Assembly (NCBI RefSeq): GCF_039555335.1
Contig: NC_092641.1
Span: forward strand, 35,365,548 to 35,429,547
Direction: 5' to 3'
From: Amphiura filiformis
Taxonomy: Eukaryota; Echinodermata; Ophiuroidea; Amphilepidida; Amphiuridae
Length of the DNA stretch: 64,000 bases
The position numbers and the translations under genes were made by a program. Below the pieces are notes generated by a model. It was not told the origin of the DNA. It made no database searches and was given only the letters and a program-made list of their open reading frames with translations. This document shows positions 22,801-34,004 of the stretch, one piece after another; position 1 is the first letter of the stretch, and every line of letters begins with the position of its first letter.

Positions 22801-25800
22801 GTGTTCAGCTTCACATAAAATACAATTTTCGCCAAGTATTTAACCCTTATTTTACCGAAATCGGCCCGAAATATGCTTGATTCGAGGTCAAAACAAAATG
22901 TCAACAAACTGAATCAGCCTCTGTTACAAGTCTTCAACTAGTCGCACTGCTCCACGGTCTATTGTGGGTTGAAAACCGTAAGTGTAGGCACTGTAGCGTC
23001 ATGTAAAATAAGTACCCGGATGGCCGGGGTCACCTATACACATGTTGTGTAGCAATGATCATGCGTGCTGGTACGATAGTTTGCATTATTATGTTCTCAA
23101 AATCGTGTTTTTGAACAAAAAATCACATTTTTGACCAAAAATCACATGTTTGACCTAAAATCACATTGTTTACCAAAAATCTCATTTTTGACCAAAAATC
23201 ACATTTTCGATCAAAAATCATATTTTTTACCAAAGTCATGTTTTTGACCAAGAAAAGATTCTGAAAACATAATAATGATAAAATTGGACTTCGTCTCGTC
23301 CAATATTTTAAAACTCATAGCTCGACCAATAAATTTGTGTATTGGGTTCAAACCATCCAATTTTATATCATTATCGGTCGGAATGAGGACAAATTGGACA
23401 TACCATACATCCAAACATAACTTCGTGAAATAAAACACAGCTCAGCCAGGATAAGCCAATCAATTTGCCAAGATAATTATAGCTTTTTAAGAATACCAAC
23501 TATATCCCAACTACAATACTATCAAATAAAATGTTTATATCTTTGTTTGTTTTCTACCTTTCTCTCACTTTCAATATGAGGAAAAACATATCCCAAAGTG
23601 CCATGAATGCCTTGTGCATAATACATGTATAACCCCACCTGGTAACATATTTGAGCACTTGGTTTTTGAGAAAAATTCAGGTATTCAATATAGAGGTTAA
23701 TGACTGCATATCATTTGAGGTATTGTGAAAAATCTACACATTTCACTTTGAACCGAGGAATATCCTGATGGGCGCAGCCCATGCAGAGGGATATTATGAG
23801 GTCCAAGCAAAATGTTTAGATTTTTCACCATACCAAAAAAATAACAGATGCAAAGTTATTAACCTCATTCATAACCGTCAATTGACACATTTTAATTAGT
23901 GCCCCTCCCCTAATAAGCACCCCTGCAAAACTATTTTGAGTGACATCAGTCTAAACACCCCTTTCAATGCACCTGTACAACTCCATTCCATCAAATGTTT
24001 GTATTACCTTTTAAACCTTCCAGTTCAGGATTATACTGATTTTAACTTCAGATAAATTATAATTTTAATGTTTATGCATGTAAATTCTCCTCTGTGGCTT
24101 TCATTTCATAATCTTAATACACACCCCCTTAAAATGACTAACTTAAGCACCTGTGGTACTAGTTATGTTGAATGCAGTTTTGGTGTGATCCTTATAGTCT
24201 CTACAAATGTTGGTTATTGTTGATGGCTGTTTGCATCATCACCTACATTGTACACCTGTGGTGGTATTAGTTGGAAGAACATCATATTTTGTCACAGTAC
24301 TTTATAAGCCTGGTACTCATCTTTAATGACAATTATCACAACAGCATTCTATACTAACCAGCAACTGTGATTGGAAATTATCCTGATGTCAAAGAAGACA
24401 TTACATCACAAATAATATAAAAATACATTTCCATGGATACTAGTGTTGTGTTAATAATTGATTAATTGCTAGAGGTGGGATGACACAGGAGGATGCAAAC
24501 TGGAACATGCAGATTACCTGTGTGATATTGTTGACTGCACTCTGAATTGCTTCTTCTGTAGAGGAAAAGTTTCGATTTGCTGAAAGAACTTGACTCAAAT
24601 CAAGAATACCCTGTAACACAAAATTAAACAATTTGTAAGACCAGTCAATATATTCTTTGGGTTGTTAATCAAATCAGAATTCCAAAGTACAGCATGGCAA
24701 ACATCAAGAACTTGTATCATTTAACCCTTTTGAATATTATTCCATCAATAATGAGAGAGCCCAACTGACCAATTAATCCACCCTCCCTCATTTTGGTGGT
24801 GGTGGTGTGCAGGGGGGTTGCTACTGATTTTCAGAAGTGGCTAAAAGGAAATGATATGGAAGGAAATGGGTATCAAAGAACCAACTCAGAAAGAAATTAC
24901 ACCTATCAATTCAAAAATAAAGAGGTCTTTCTATAAAATATTTATACTATAATTTTAATATAGATCAAAGAAAAATGTAAAATGAATAAATAGAGAGCCA
25001 AAAGAACATCAAAAAGAAGAAAGAAAGAAAGAAATTAAGAAAGAAAAGAAGGAAGGAAGAAAGAAAGGAAGAAAGGGAAGCAAGCTCTTACCTGTGTTGC
25101 CTGGCCAGATAGCTCAAAATGAGCACCATTGTGTAGTCTTGTGATGTATGCATAACAATATCTATAAGATAAATTAAGGTAAACATTTCACCCATACAAA
25201 TAATAGTTCATCTATATTTAAATATAACTAGAATTATGAGACTTGTAATTAAGGTGACCCCCCACACAAGGTGTGTAAATAACAAAGGTTTGTAAATACA
25301 AATAATATGCAATATGCAAATGAGCTCATTAATATTAATAAATATGCAAATAACACGACACAAAACTACAGCAATCAGCCCACCGTATACTATCACAATA
25401 CCAAGTTTGATATAATATTGGATGGCTGAGCATGATACCATAACATATCGGATGAGTCATAAAAATTGATATTTGTATGACGATTGACGAATCCGATATG
25501 TTATGGTATCATGCGAAATAAGCCATCCAATATTATCATTATTAGGTTTTCTTAACTCCTAATAACCCTGAAAACATAATAATGAAGTTAATCGGTTATT
25601 GCGTTTAAGCTGCACAGTGGATTAATGAATTTGCTTCCGCCCTGACAGCCAAACATAGAAACAAACAACCTGGCAGGCAACCATTTGATTGATAACATAA
25701 GCCCCACATAATGTGGGGGCCATAAATGAAATACCATGAAAAAATATATCCCACAGCAAGTACAACTCAACACTAGTATAAATTTGTATATAACAATTTC

Positions 25801-28800
25801 CATAAATTTCCAAATTGGGGCAAGGAGGTCTTAAGTCCAAACCCATTTTACTTTACTATAAAAAGTATACCATATCAAAAAGGATACAATACATTAGTGA
25901 GATTATACACAACTAGATCAGATGGTCTACTGCTCTTCAGTAAGTCACTCAGTTTGGGTATTCTCTCCATGATCTTTGGAACTTGATTTGGATTGGTGTT
26001 GGGTGTTGTTCCTGTTTGCTCTCCTCTGGCTTCAACCCCATCTGGAGTGATTGGGGCAACATTGCACTCTGGCAGGTCTACTATCAGACCTCTCTCCTGT
26101 GGCAAATAGAATAATTGGTTTTTGTCACAAAAAATAACCAATTTGTATAGGTCCTAGTAAGGTTAAGAAAAGAAACCTTGGGATATAGGCACATATGTGA
26201 CCCGATCTGATCCACTCAGGCTAAAGTCGGAAATTTTGAAAATTGAGTTTAAATAATATGTGTTGATATTTTTAAAGTAGGGTGTCAATTTAAAGCTTAT
26301 ATTTATATTTATAAGAATCTTGATTAATGTGTAATTATCTGAATCATAATCATAATTGTGTCAAACTCTAACCAATAGTGGTGATAAAATCAGCCCATAC
26401 AATCATTTTAAATGTTTTTGCTACAATGGCAATTGCAGGCAGACAAGATCAGTGACTGACGCTATTCACATGCCTGGTGGTACTGCAGACTTTCTCATCT
26501 TCTCTGTGCAGACATGGTGACTCCTATGCATAGCATATTTCACAAATGCATAATTCATTGTCTGATCCAAAGCAAGTAGACTCTTTTCTTGGGGCATACA
26601 GGAGATGCTAGTTTCAATTGAACAGAGTTTGTGAAAAAAGAAGAATACTATAAGGCCCTTCGCACTTGATTATTAGTTTCCTGTTTACCGCCCGCGTCCA
26701 AAATTGAAAATCTCAAAATAATATTAATTAATTCATTAATAATATTTTATTTTTATTTCTAATTTTCTCCTTTAAAATAACTTTCAACTACTTCTACTTG
26801 CCATTTTCTGACTTTAATAATATCAACAATAATGATAAATGAACAAAGAGTACAACTCCACCTTCACTTATTTATAAAATCAAAGATTGTTAGAAAATAA
26901 TTAAATGCCCCATTGCCCGCTCTAGTCAAAACGAGTCAATAGTTGCTTGTAATAGTTCAAACCAAATAAAGAAAATAAAAGATAATTAATAATTAATAAT
27001 TAAAAGTCACCTTGTCCCTTTTTCAAAAACTTTTAACAGGAAACTAATAATCAAGTGCGAAGGGCCTAATGGGGATATCACAGTACACTACTGTCAATTC
27101 AAGTTTATTGCTTCCAGCGTTGCCAACCCTACCATTCTGTAACTTTGAACATAATTCATGTTTTTAGCTACTTTTGGGCTACTTTAGAACTTGAGTCAAA
27201 AACATTAAATTTCAGCCTTATTTCAGATTTGGAAAATTTGATACGATTAACAGAAAATCATACAATTTTACACACAAATACCTCTAGGAAGTTCAATTTT
27301 TGTTGATTTATGCCCACACTTACATGATGTATCCACCATGGTGTCCAAGCATCCAGAAGGTCACCCAACTTGCCAGCTTTCAATACTTGTTCAAACTCAT
27401 GCTTTTCTTTCTCTGTGAGTCTCTCCCATACAGCATCTGCATCTTGATCTGAAAGATTAATACTTGTTTAATGTGAGTCAATGATACAATGTGGTGGTGC
27501 TTACTGGGGTATTGGCTTATCAATGTCTAAAATTTAATTGGCAAACATCTGAGTTTTTGAGAGCACTTTTGGGACACTTTGCCCTCTGACCTATTGGGGC
27601 AATTCTGAAAATTAGTTTTACAAGAATTATAACAAATCCAAAAAAAAAACATTGTTAATTTATAAATTAATTATTTTAATATTTTCAATAATAACATTAT
27701 GACAATAATAAATTAATCAATAATAATTACATCAATTTTTCAGACAAGTCAGAGGTCAAAGTATCCCAAAAGTGCTCTCAAAAACCGAAAGTTACAATGC
27801 CGATTAGGCTTATTAAATCTGTCCTCATTGGATATAATCTACCTACCAAGATCCAAATCTGCTAGTCTCCTTTCCAAACTGTCGGCAGTTTCATCACTGT
27901 CGTCATCACTGTCAAGGTCTTCATTTGTGTCTTCCACTCGCTGCAGTATTTCTAGAATTTTCTTTTTATCTTCAGAGCTACATAGCAAAGACAATTGAAT
28001 ATGTTATGTTCTTTCATTGGTAAAAGTCAAAATATGAGATTAACTCATGCTTCATCTATGCATCAACCCTCAGCTGTGCCCAATAAAATGTGCACTGACC
28101 CATTCCATGTCAACTCCAGGGATGTGCACCGCAGCACCTCTTCAATTTTTTTTTTTCTGTGTGGTGGTAGATATTGATGAGAAAGAAAAATCCGAAAATT
28201 TGAGCTTCATACTCCATTTCGTTTTCCCGTGGCATCAATTTGAAATTTAGGGGGTCAGCGTAAAAAATGTAAACACGAAAGACAACGTTTGGAGGTCCAT
28301 AAATGTATAAAGGGAACCCTTTACAACTTTGAAAAGTATGTATCCTGGGGTACTTATTTGTGTAGAATTCAAATCTGGCATCAGAAAACTTGTAACTCTT
28401 TTACTTTAAAAGATATAGGGCCCTCAAAATGCAACCGTCCATCCAGGACCAACTTTGGGGGGTCAGAACTCCAAAAGTAAAAATAATTTTATTGTCCATT
28501 TTTTTGCCAGTCAGAGCCCTTTGGTAGGATATTACTCTTATCGGATTCGGGTTAGGGATGTGGTCAGGGTTACCTTTAGTGATAGGGTCAGGGTTATGTT
28601 TAGGGTTAGGGTTAAAATTAGGTTTAAGGTTAGGAGTATGGATTATTAGGGTATAGGTTAGGGTGACATTTTTGGACTTATGACCCTTCCGACTATGGAC
28701 CTGTAAACAACAATCCTATAGTTCCTATAGTAGGATGCACTTGTGGCTAGCCACATAAGACTGACATAACTCAGCAAAATAAAGACAGCTTGGAACTTTG

Positions 28801-29779
28801 TAGTAGTCTCAAGCTTAACTTTTTACTTAACTTTTTAAATTAACTTAATTTTTTACTTAACTTAGCTTAACTTCTGACTGATACATTGGACCAGTTTCCA
28901 TTGTTTTCATTTCAACTTGTCTGCATATTTTCTACATATCTTGCTCAGTGCAGTGTATGACCAATAAGTTTTGTTTCATGAGTGTCTTCATGTGAGAAGT
29001 TTATAAAACTCAAAATGAACAACTGGGCAACAGGGGTGTATTTCACTAAACTTGTAACCCTTTGTAATCAAGTAACCATTCACAAGTTACGAATACCCTT
29101 TGACAAGTCGTAACTTTACAGAGGGTTCCTGTAGTAAATCCCAATCATAAATCATGTTGGTGAAATGGATTTTACAATGCATCATAAGTTACAATTGATT
29201 TTGAGACTTACAAAGCTTTGTAAATGGAGTAACAAGTGTTATGCTGGTTTCATACTTTCTGCCGGTTGCCGCTAATCGGCGTGACGCTTCATCATGCCGC
29301 TTGCACTTGTCTGCAAGCGGAGCTGCATACCGCTGAGCGGCAGCATTATGATTCTGAAAGCCACTCTTGCCGCTCAGCACCGCTCCAAAATCGCATTTTG
29401 TTCTCATACATCAGAGCCGCACCGCTCCGAGTTGACTTGAATTCAACTCCCAGCGGTACTGCTGCCGCTGCAAAGCGGTGTAGTGATCGATATATCGGCT
29501 TGCCACTGGTTACCGCTAGTATTTCTGGTGCGACTGCACAGTGAAGTAAAATCATCTTTAGAGCAGCAAAGTGGCAAGCAGCAGGAAAGTATGAAACCAG
29601 CATTATAACTTGCCCTGTTTCATACCAACCTTCCTTTTGTTTCCTTGAGTGCTTGTAAGAAGTTCTCTTTATAGAATGTCTCTGAGCAATTGACATGACC
29701 CTCACTTTTATAACAGGTCAGTGTGCAGTATGGGATATTGCATCTGGGACAGGTGTAACGGCAACTCTGCTTTAAACAT
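16900..29779 (-). CDS. ZNHIT2: Zinc finger HIT domain-containing protein 2 (nine exons, first exon missing)
   Basis: ZNHIT2 is an HIT-finger protein known to work with the R2TP/HSP90 co-chaperone system in assembling U5 snRNP. Exons, 5' to 3' on the minus strand: 29630-29779, 27847-27977, 27324-27448, 25888-26096, 25092-25161, 24518-24610, 22273-22435, 17897-18088 and 16900-17015. Their 1249 bases join into 415 codons plus stop with every phase matching. The HIT finger is in the first exon seen (RYTCPRCNIPYCTLTCY, then H and C). An acidic DSDDDSDE stretch follows, then VWERLTEKEKHEFE, DLLDAWTPWW, an STEEAIQSAV helix, LYTLAALSDLYRLL, RKKVEFFLAWTSK and a C-terminal SLIQEL. All of these match the vertebrate protein in order, and the length is similar (about 400 residues). 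The first exon, with the start and first Cys pair, was not found. One intron donor reads GTTGGT and another GTATCC; both are weak but keep the frame. Confidence 0.93.
17016..17896 (-). other. ZNHIT2 last intron
   Basis: Holds a perfect short hairpin at 17350-17384 and, near 17678, a GATTCAATCATGTTTCA word that also ends the palindrome at 58605. No gene seen. Confidence 0.6.
17350..17384. repeat. Perfect hairpin
   Basis: CCATGGAAATAGTA (17350-17363), 7-base loop, then the exact complement (17371-17384). Both arms border a GGACTAG word. Confidence 0.8.
18342..18494 (-). other. Exon-like open stretch, unassigned
   Basis: A CpG-rich 153-bp stretch on the minus strand with an AG before it and a GT after it. 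It reads 51 residues without a stop, including VDADDSWMSTFTHDALREVD and VGGALYLESRQLLELLQDD. It lies in a ZNHIT2 intron but does not fit that gene's reading phase, since it would bring in a stop. I do not recognise the family. Part of it (18376-18401) has an exact inverted match at 21904-21929, so a repeat is as likely as an exon. Confidence 0.25.
18582..19342. repeat. Tandem duplication, two units of about 380 bp
   Basis: Unit 1 (about 18582-18960) and unit 2 (about 18964-19342) share long runs such as GACAGTCATGGTTTAGGCCT, GGGAAAATACTTTAGGCTCT and TTAACAGCATG. Unit 2 carries a small insertion near 19062 and has lost a short piece near 19165. Non-coding. Confidence 0.85.
20832..20995. mobile_element. 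Truncated TGTGACACGATCTG MITE
   Basis: One end, TGTGACACGATCTGG, and inner words such as GGTTCTAAAGTTATGAAG match the element at 60347. The second end is absent. Confidence 0.55.
22612..23036. mobile_element. MITE with TAGGTGACCCCGG ends
   Basis: TAGGTGACCCCGG and its complement bound about 425 bp inside a ZNHIT2 intron. The outer TA may be the target duplication. Contains GTGACGTCAC near the left end. No coding. Confidence 0.7.
23098..23255. repeat. Minisatellite, about 20-bp unit
   Basis: About seven imperfect copies of a unit like AAAAATCACATTTTTGACC run in tandem. Confidence 0.85.
24611..25091 (-). other. ZNHIT2 intron with purine tract
   Basis: A GAAA/GGAA-rich purine run lies at about 25010-25082, directly next to the donor site of the exon at 25092-25161. 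Nothing else is recognised. Confidence 0.6.
25412..25535. repeat. Palindrome, about 124 bp
   Basis: ATAATATTGGATGGCT and ATACCATAACATATCGGAT are mirrored across a centre near 25474. Likely a small MITE in a ZNHIT2 intron. Confidence 0.7.
26651..27069. mobile_element. MITE with 30-bp inverted ends
   Basis: TAAGGCCCTTCGCACTTGAT, continuing through TATTAGTTTCCTG, is mirrored at the right end. The inside is AT-rich and non-coding. It lies in the ZNHIT2 intron at 26097-27323. The flanks suggest a TA-type target. Confidence 0.75.
27552..27785. repeat. Inverted repeat element
   Basis: GTTTTTGAGAGCACTTTTGG, continuing into CCCTCTGAC, is mirrored at the right end around an AT-rich loop. It sits 62 bp from the ZNHIT2 exon at 27847-27977. 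Confidence 0.7.
27978..29241 (-). other. ZNHIT2 intron, distal part
   Basis: Holds a degenerate GGGTTA-rich stretch at about 28548-28665. At 28800-28870 there are repeats of the type AACTTTTTACTTAACTT. No gene recognised. Confidence 0.5.
28548..28665 (+). repeat. Degenerate GGGTTA/AGGGTTAGGG repeats
   Basis: Words such as TTTAGGGTTAGGGTTAAA recur with much decay. They resemble the TTAGGG animal telomere unit but do not form a clean array. Confidence 0.6.
29242..29602. mobile_element. Harbinger-type MITE, TTA target duplication, GC-rich
   Basis: The ends TGCTGGTTTCATACTTTC and its complement are flanked by TTA at 29239-29241 and 29603-29605. The inside is rich in CCGCT words and contains TCGATATATCGGC, shared with the element at 16256. 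It lies 27 bases inside the intron from the donor of the ZNHIT2 HIT-finger exon. Confidence 0.85.
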
Positions 29780-30455
29780 CTGTATGGTAAGAGACAACAA
29801 AATAACACAGTTAGAATTTCTGCGCAAATCAATGAATGGATTTTGTATAAAAAACTGCAAAGATTTTTCTACATTGGAAAATGGTTTGAGTGAATCAAAG
29901 TTGATAAGCGGTTTTCTCAAGGGTAAAATTATTCCACAGCTTAATTTGTGTGATTAAGAGAATAGGCTCCCTCACTACATTTGATGAATCAAAGTACATG
30001 TACGTACAGTGTTTGTTCCATTAACCACCCATCAGGGGCACCATGCCCTTTTAAGCACCCACCCAACTACTTTACAACAAAATGTGATATTATTACCTAT
30101 AAATTCAATAAAAAAAGTTTTCATCTCAAAACAAATTATTAACCAAAATAATTAACTGAGTGTAAAAGGACAGATTTATAAATAACATATTAGAAATTGA
30201 GAACTTTTACAGAAATGTGTCGTATCAAATTCAAAACACTTTCATAATAAGGACTTGATCAGACAAAATAATGAAAATATTTGTTGAATTTTCCCAACTT
30301 ATTACATGGTTGATGAGAAATCCAAAATGCCGAAAAACCAAACACTAAGAAAAGCAAGACCAAAGAAAAAAAGCCTGTATCCTGAACGTTAATGGCTTGT
30401 CTGAGCATATACAAATAATTTAAAAAAAAACAAAAAAACACAAGGTTGATATGCC
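29780..30455. other. Unassigned region 5' of the first ZNHIT2 exon seen
   Basis: Must be intron if the missing first exon lies further upstream. I searched the minus strand here for a short exon ending in a CxxC start and found none that I can support. Confidence 0.4.
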
Positions 30456-30665
30456 ATGAAACCCCACCAAACACTCAGATGCCATTTAGTCCACCCAAAG
30501 GACAAACAAGAAAAAGAAAAAACAGGCAATTGCATCTACGAAATTGGATGCCAAAACTGTGATCATCAGACTAATGCTGGCGAAACTTCTTGCATGATTG
30601 GAACTAGAATGGCAGAACACAAAGCCGAAGTCAATAAGGCTACCGGTACTAACAAAAAGTTAAGG
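30456..30665 (+). pseudogene. Penelope-like element, GIY-YIG endonuclease fragment
   Basis: About 70 residues: KPHQTLRCHLVHPKDK, GNCIYEIGCQNC, then GETSCMIGTRMAEHKAEV and NKAT. This order (LVHPKDK, Cys pair, GET, TR..EH) is that of the GIY-YIG nuclease at the C-terminus of Penelope-like retroelements. The YIG-like part is degraded (QTNAGE), and the frame ends soon after. No reverse transcriptase is seen next to it. Confidence 0.75.
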
Positions 30666-31069
30666 ACACACATTCTTTTCACTTACAATCAAAATTTAAC
30701 GTGCTTCACACACTTTCATTATATTACACTAACAATCAAAGTTTTTACACACTTTGTGACTTAGTTCCAACAATGAATTGAGTCCAAATATTGACTGGCC
30801 ATCAAACAGGATCATCAGTCACAGTGATTACAGTACATGAGCCACAACTAAATTGCTCAGCATCACCTAAGAACATGGTTTTCACCAGTTAGTTTTAAAA
30901 GTTTTACTAAGCCAACAAGAAAGACCAAAACATGAAGCAATAAACTTAACTTAGTATTACAAACAATGCCAAAAAAGAGAGAGTAAAGAGTAGCACAAGA
31001 TGGTGTCTCTGAACATGATGCTGTGGTGGTGGATTTGTCCTTGGCTCCAAGCATTAAAAGGATACCATG

Positions 31070-31810
31070 ACGGAAAGTATATATCCACAAGAAAGCAAAC
31101 TTGGATGGTATCCTTGAAGATTTAACAGCGTTTGGAGAAAGGTACTTCAATGAGTTCACTGGACAGTCAGCTAATGAGAAGTGGATTAACATCAGTACAG
31201 CCATTCTGAAAACAATGGAAACCAATGTGCCCTAGCATCTTCGCAATCCTACCCTGGTTTAACAGACAGCTTCGCAGAAAGTGCAGGCATAAACAACACT
31301 GATACAACAGAGCTAAAAAGTCAGATAGATCAGAAGACTAGGAATAGTTTTCCAAATGTAGAAAAGACTTCCAAGAAAATCAGATCTGCCAGAGCAAAGT
31401 ACATAGGTATGATGGGTAAATGATGTTAGAGTTGCCCACAAAGAAGACAACTGTTGATGCTTGTTCGTCCCCACTTGGAGTACCGGTATGGTACAGCTGC
31501 ATACTGTCCTTATAAGAAGTCAAATAAATCTGCTTTGGAAAGAGTCCAATGCCAGGCTGTGAGATTAATTAAGAGAGATTACACAAGACACAAGAATTTT
31601 GCAAGAACTAACTTGGAAGAAAGAATAACAGGGAAACAGCTCACAACCTTTTACAAGATGTTTAATAAGCCTATCGATGTTCAGATGGATGAGTTTTTAA
31701 CTCCGAATACCAGGCTCACCAGAGGGCACCAACTCAAGTTCAAAGAAACATCAACCAGGCTTAACCCCAACCCTAATTGTGTTTTTTTTTTTGCTATTGG
31801 AAGGAAAGAA
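31070..31810 (+). pseudogene. CR1/L2-like LINE fragment with internal deletion
   Basis: The first part (31070-31410) decodes, with stops, to the region between endonuclease and RT, including a degraded PWFNRQLRRKCRHK. The second part (from about 31450) is the RT C-terminal domain, with LVRPHLEYRYGTAAY and ALERVQCQAVRLIK. The whole RT palm between them is absent. The same motifs occur in the fuller element at 35199-38419. A hAT-type MITE interrupts its 3' end at 31811. Confidence 0.75.
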
Positions 31811-32159
31811 CCGGGGGTACCCAGTACAAATGACCATACGGGGACGTGCGCCAAACATGGGTAGCATTTTCAGCCTCTGGTATATCAAAGACCCCTTTTT
31901 CAAAGCCTCTTTTGGTATATGAATGGGTCCTTTTTCAAAATTTTCTCAATTTTTTAGGAAATAGTCCAATTTTTCCTTAATCTAGCCCAAATTTTCAAAA
32001 TGTTCCCACTAAGACAATTTGGGTTAAATTCTGCCAAAAATTTTGACTTTTGGTATATCAATGGGTCCACATTTCTTGAAAAATTGGTATATTTATGGGT
32101 CCACTTTCAAATTCTCAGCGACACGTCCCTACCAAAACCAAACTTGAGTACCCCCCCAG
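31811..32159. mobile_element. hAT-type MITE with perfect 8-bp target duplication
   Basis: The flanks GGAAAGAA at 31803-31810 and 32160-32167 are identical. The ends CCGGGGGTACCC and, reversed, CTGGGGGGGTACTC match loosely, with GGGGACGTG and CACGTCCC inside. The interior repeats TGGTATATNNATGGGTCC words. Confidence 0.75.
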
Positions 32160-32254
32160 GGAAAGAAGAAATGAAAAAGGAGAAAGTGAAGAAAGAAGTC
32201 ACTTGGTACCCCTGAGTTTTCAAACCCGGGACCCCTTGCATGCCACATTAAGAA

Positions 32255-32365
32255 AAGGGTTGGGGATCGCATTTTTAACTATCACTAAAATGTTTTGGAG
32301 TTGAGTAGACCATTTCGGGGGCTGTATTTGGTGTACATGTCACATTTTGAGCAATGAGTGAAAAC
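32255..32365 (+). repeat. Interspersed repeat, copy A
   Basis: AAAGGGTTGGGGATCGCATT, then ACCATTTCGGGGGCTGTATT, match 44357-44480 just inside the first intron of the zinc-finger gene. Copy A lacks a few bases present in the other. Confidence 0.75.
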
Positions 32366-32429
32366 CGACAACATTTGCTGGTAATAACAATGTATAACGA
32401 CACTGTAGTAGACAGCTGTTCACGGAAGA

Positions 32430-32808
32430 GGCTGTGCAATAATTATGAGCCCTAGGGAGGGTAAAATGGGGGGGGGGGCAAGAAAATTTTGGCGAGCGAA
32501 AGGGGGGGGGCAAGCAATTTTGGGCAAGCTGAGGGGGGGGGGGGAAGAGATTTTTGGCACGCGTGCTTGGGGGGCCTTTTAAATAAAACGCTCTAAAAGG
32601 CTTAGGAAAACAGTACAGAAACACTTAAATATGCAAATTTTCATGCTCGCTGCGCTCGCAACATGTATCTGGATCATTTAAGGTTTGTAAATTGGAATCC
32701 TAAAAATATGGCATGCGCAAGGGGGGCAAAGAATTTTTGGCAGGCCGAAGGGTGGGGGGCAAGCGATTTTTGGCGAGCCGTCTGGGGCTCATAATTATGG
32801 CACAGCCC
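32430..32808 (+). mobile_element. G-run MITE, copy 1
   Basis: The ends are GGCTGTGCAATAATTATGAG and its near complement. The inside is built of units like GGGGGGCAAGCGATTTTTGGC. A conserved core holds ATGCAAATTTTCATGCTCGC and CTGCGCTCGCAACATGTAT. Further copies lie at 41990-42394 (minus) and 45306-45910 (plus). Confidence 0.8.
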
Positions 32809-33057
32809 TTTACAAGTAGACATTGACAGGGGGTCATAATTTTTTTTAGCGGTAGCCCACGATATCGAGGGGGGTATAAAAAACATGATCATATGAATGA
32901 TTATTGTGTCATATCATGTATATTTGTTTGTTTGTTTTTTATTTGGCAAGATCATTAGTGTGATAAGAATACAAAAAAACCAATCAATACTATAGACAGA
33001 AAAATCATTACACGTACTGAAGTACATCAATTCAAATGTGACAAATTAATTTAACAG
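32809..33057. other. Spacer
   Basis: AT-rich with TTTG repeats near 32920. Nothing else recognised. Confidence 0.4.
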
Positions 33058-33315
33058 GATAAGTGAAGAAGTATTTAAAAGAAGGAGGTGGAAATGGATT
33101 GGCCATGTGCTAAGGATGGACAGCACTTTCCTGGGCTCCAGATGGCAGAAGGAAAGTTGGTCGCCCTAAGACAACATGGAGGCGGACAGTGGAAAAAGAA
33201 AGGAAGAAATAAGGGTGGAGGTCATGGAGCGAAGCCAAGCCAGTAGCTAGAGAAAGGGACAGCTGGAGGAGGAGACTAGACTTGCAGCCTCATGGGCCAC
33301 AGGGCCTGAAGTGGA
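33058..33315 (+). pseudogene. LINE C-terminal fragment
   Basis: With frame breaks it decodes to RRRWKWIGHVLRMDS, then GRRKVGRPKTTWRRTVEKER, then a WRSW-type and WRRRLDLQP end. These are the usual closing motifs of LINE endonuclease-reverse-transcriptase proteins. No RT core is present. Confidence 0.75.
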
Positions 33316-33594
33316 TAGGTATATAAGGTTATACAGCCACAAAGCCATTTGGGATCAGGCAAGCCGGGATAACCCATTCCATGCATTAATTAAGCCTGCA
33401 GAAAAGGCAAGCTTAGCCCGGGAGCTTAGCTGATTTATTAAACAGGGATATGAACATGATGAAACGTTAAGCAATCATGGCAATCCCTGAGCTTAAAATC
33501 TTTATTCTTAGGGAGTGTTCATATATATTTTGGTGGGGGGGGGGGTGGAAAATATGGGGAGGGGATCAAAAAAAAATTGGGTCCTTAAGGGCTG
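33316..33594. other. Spacer with G-run
   Basis: Contains GTGTTCATATATATTTTGG followed by a G run near 33535. Probably the left part of another repeat split by the TTAA elements, since GGGATCAAAAAAA occurs on both sides of them. Confidence 0.4.
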
Positions 33595-34004
33595 GGGTAT
33601 GAACGTTTGGACAGTATTTATTGTGGGACATTAGAGCACATCAGACATATTGAATTGCATTCTGAATATGAAGAATGTCCTTCTGATATCAAAATTTTGA
33701 TTTTTTGAAATTAGCAATGTAATACACATTTTATGGCAAATCATTAAAAATTGATATTTTTGATATTTAACAGTACTTGAAGTAAACTTTATAAATCTGA
33801 TGATATATCACAAATTTGAAAATATCAAATTTTTATAATTTGTCATAAAATTTGTATTATATTGTGATTTAAAAAAATGAAAATTATTTGATATCAGAAA
33901 GACATGCTTCGTATTCAGAATGCAATTCGATAGGTCTCAGGTGCTCTCATGTCCCACAAAAAATACTGTCGAAACGCAATAAATGCTCATTCTAGATCCC
34001 TTAA
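33595..34004. mobile_element. TTAA-flanked MITE, uninterrupted copy
   Basis: Starts TTAAGGGCTGGGGTATGA and ends TAGATCCCTTAA. Arms include GGACATTAGAGCACATCAGA and its mirrored form. This copy carries none of the insertions found in its relatives at 14235 and 49556, so it acts as their empty-site reference. Confidence 0.8.

Larger units (their letters stand above)
22436..24517 (-). other. ZNHIT2 intron (exon 8 to exon 7)
   Basis: Contains the MITE at 22612 and the minisatellite at 23098. An imperfect inverted repeat around AATGATAAAATTGGA lies at about 23270-23390. From 23400 to 24517 I see nothing further. Confidence 0.6.

Noticed and set aside
23098-23255. CRISPR array
   Set aside because: Repeats are contiguous with no unique spacers, and the genome is eukaryotic.
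29346-29705. Cys/Arg-rich 119-residue minus frame
   Set aside because: Runs through the Harbinger MITE and past the splice donor; only the part at 29630-29779, in another frame, is real.
30863-31225. Minus-strand 120-residue frame
   Set aside because: Antisense to the plus-strand LINE fragment; its hydrophobic look comes from reversed Lys/Asn-rich codons.
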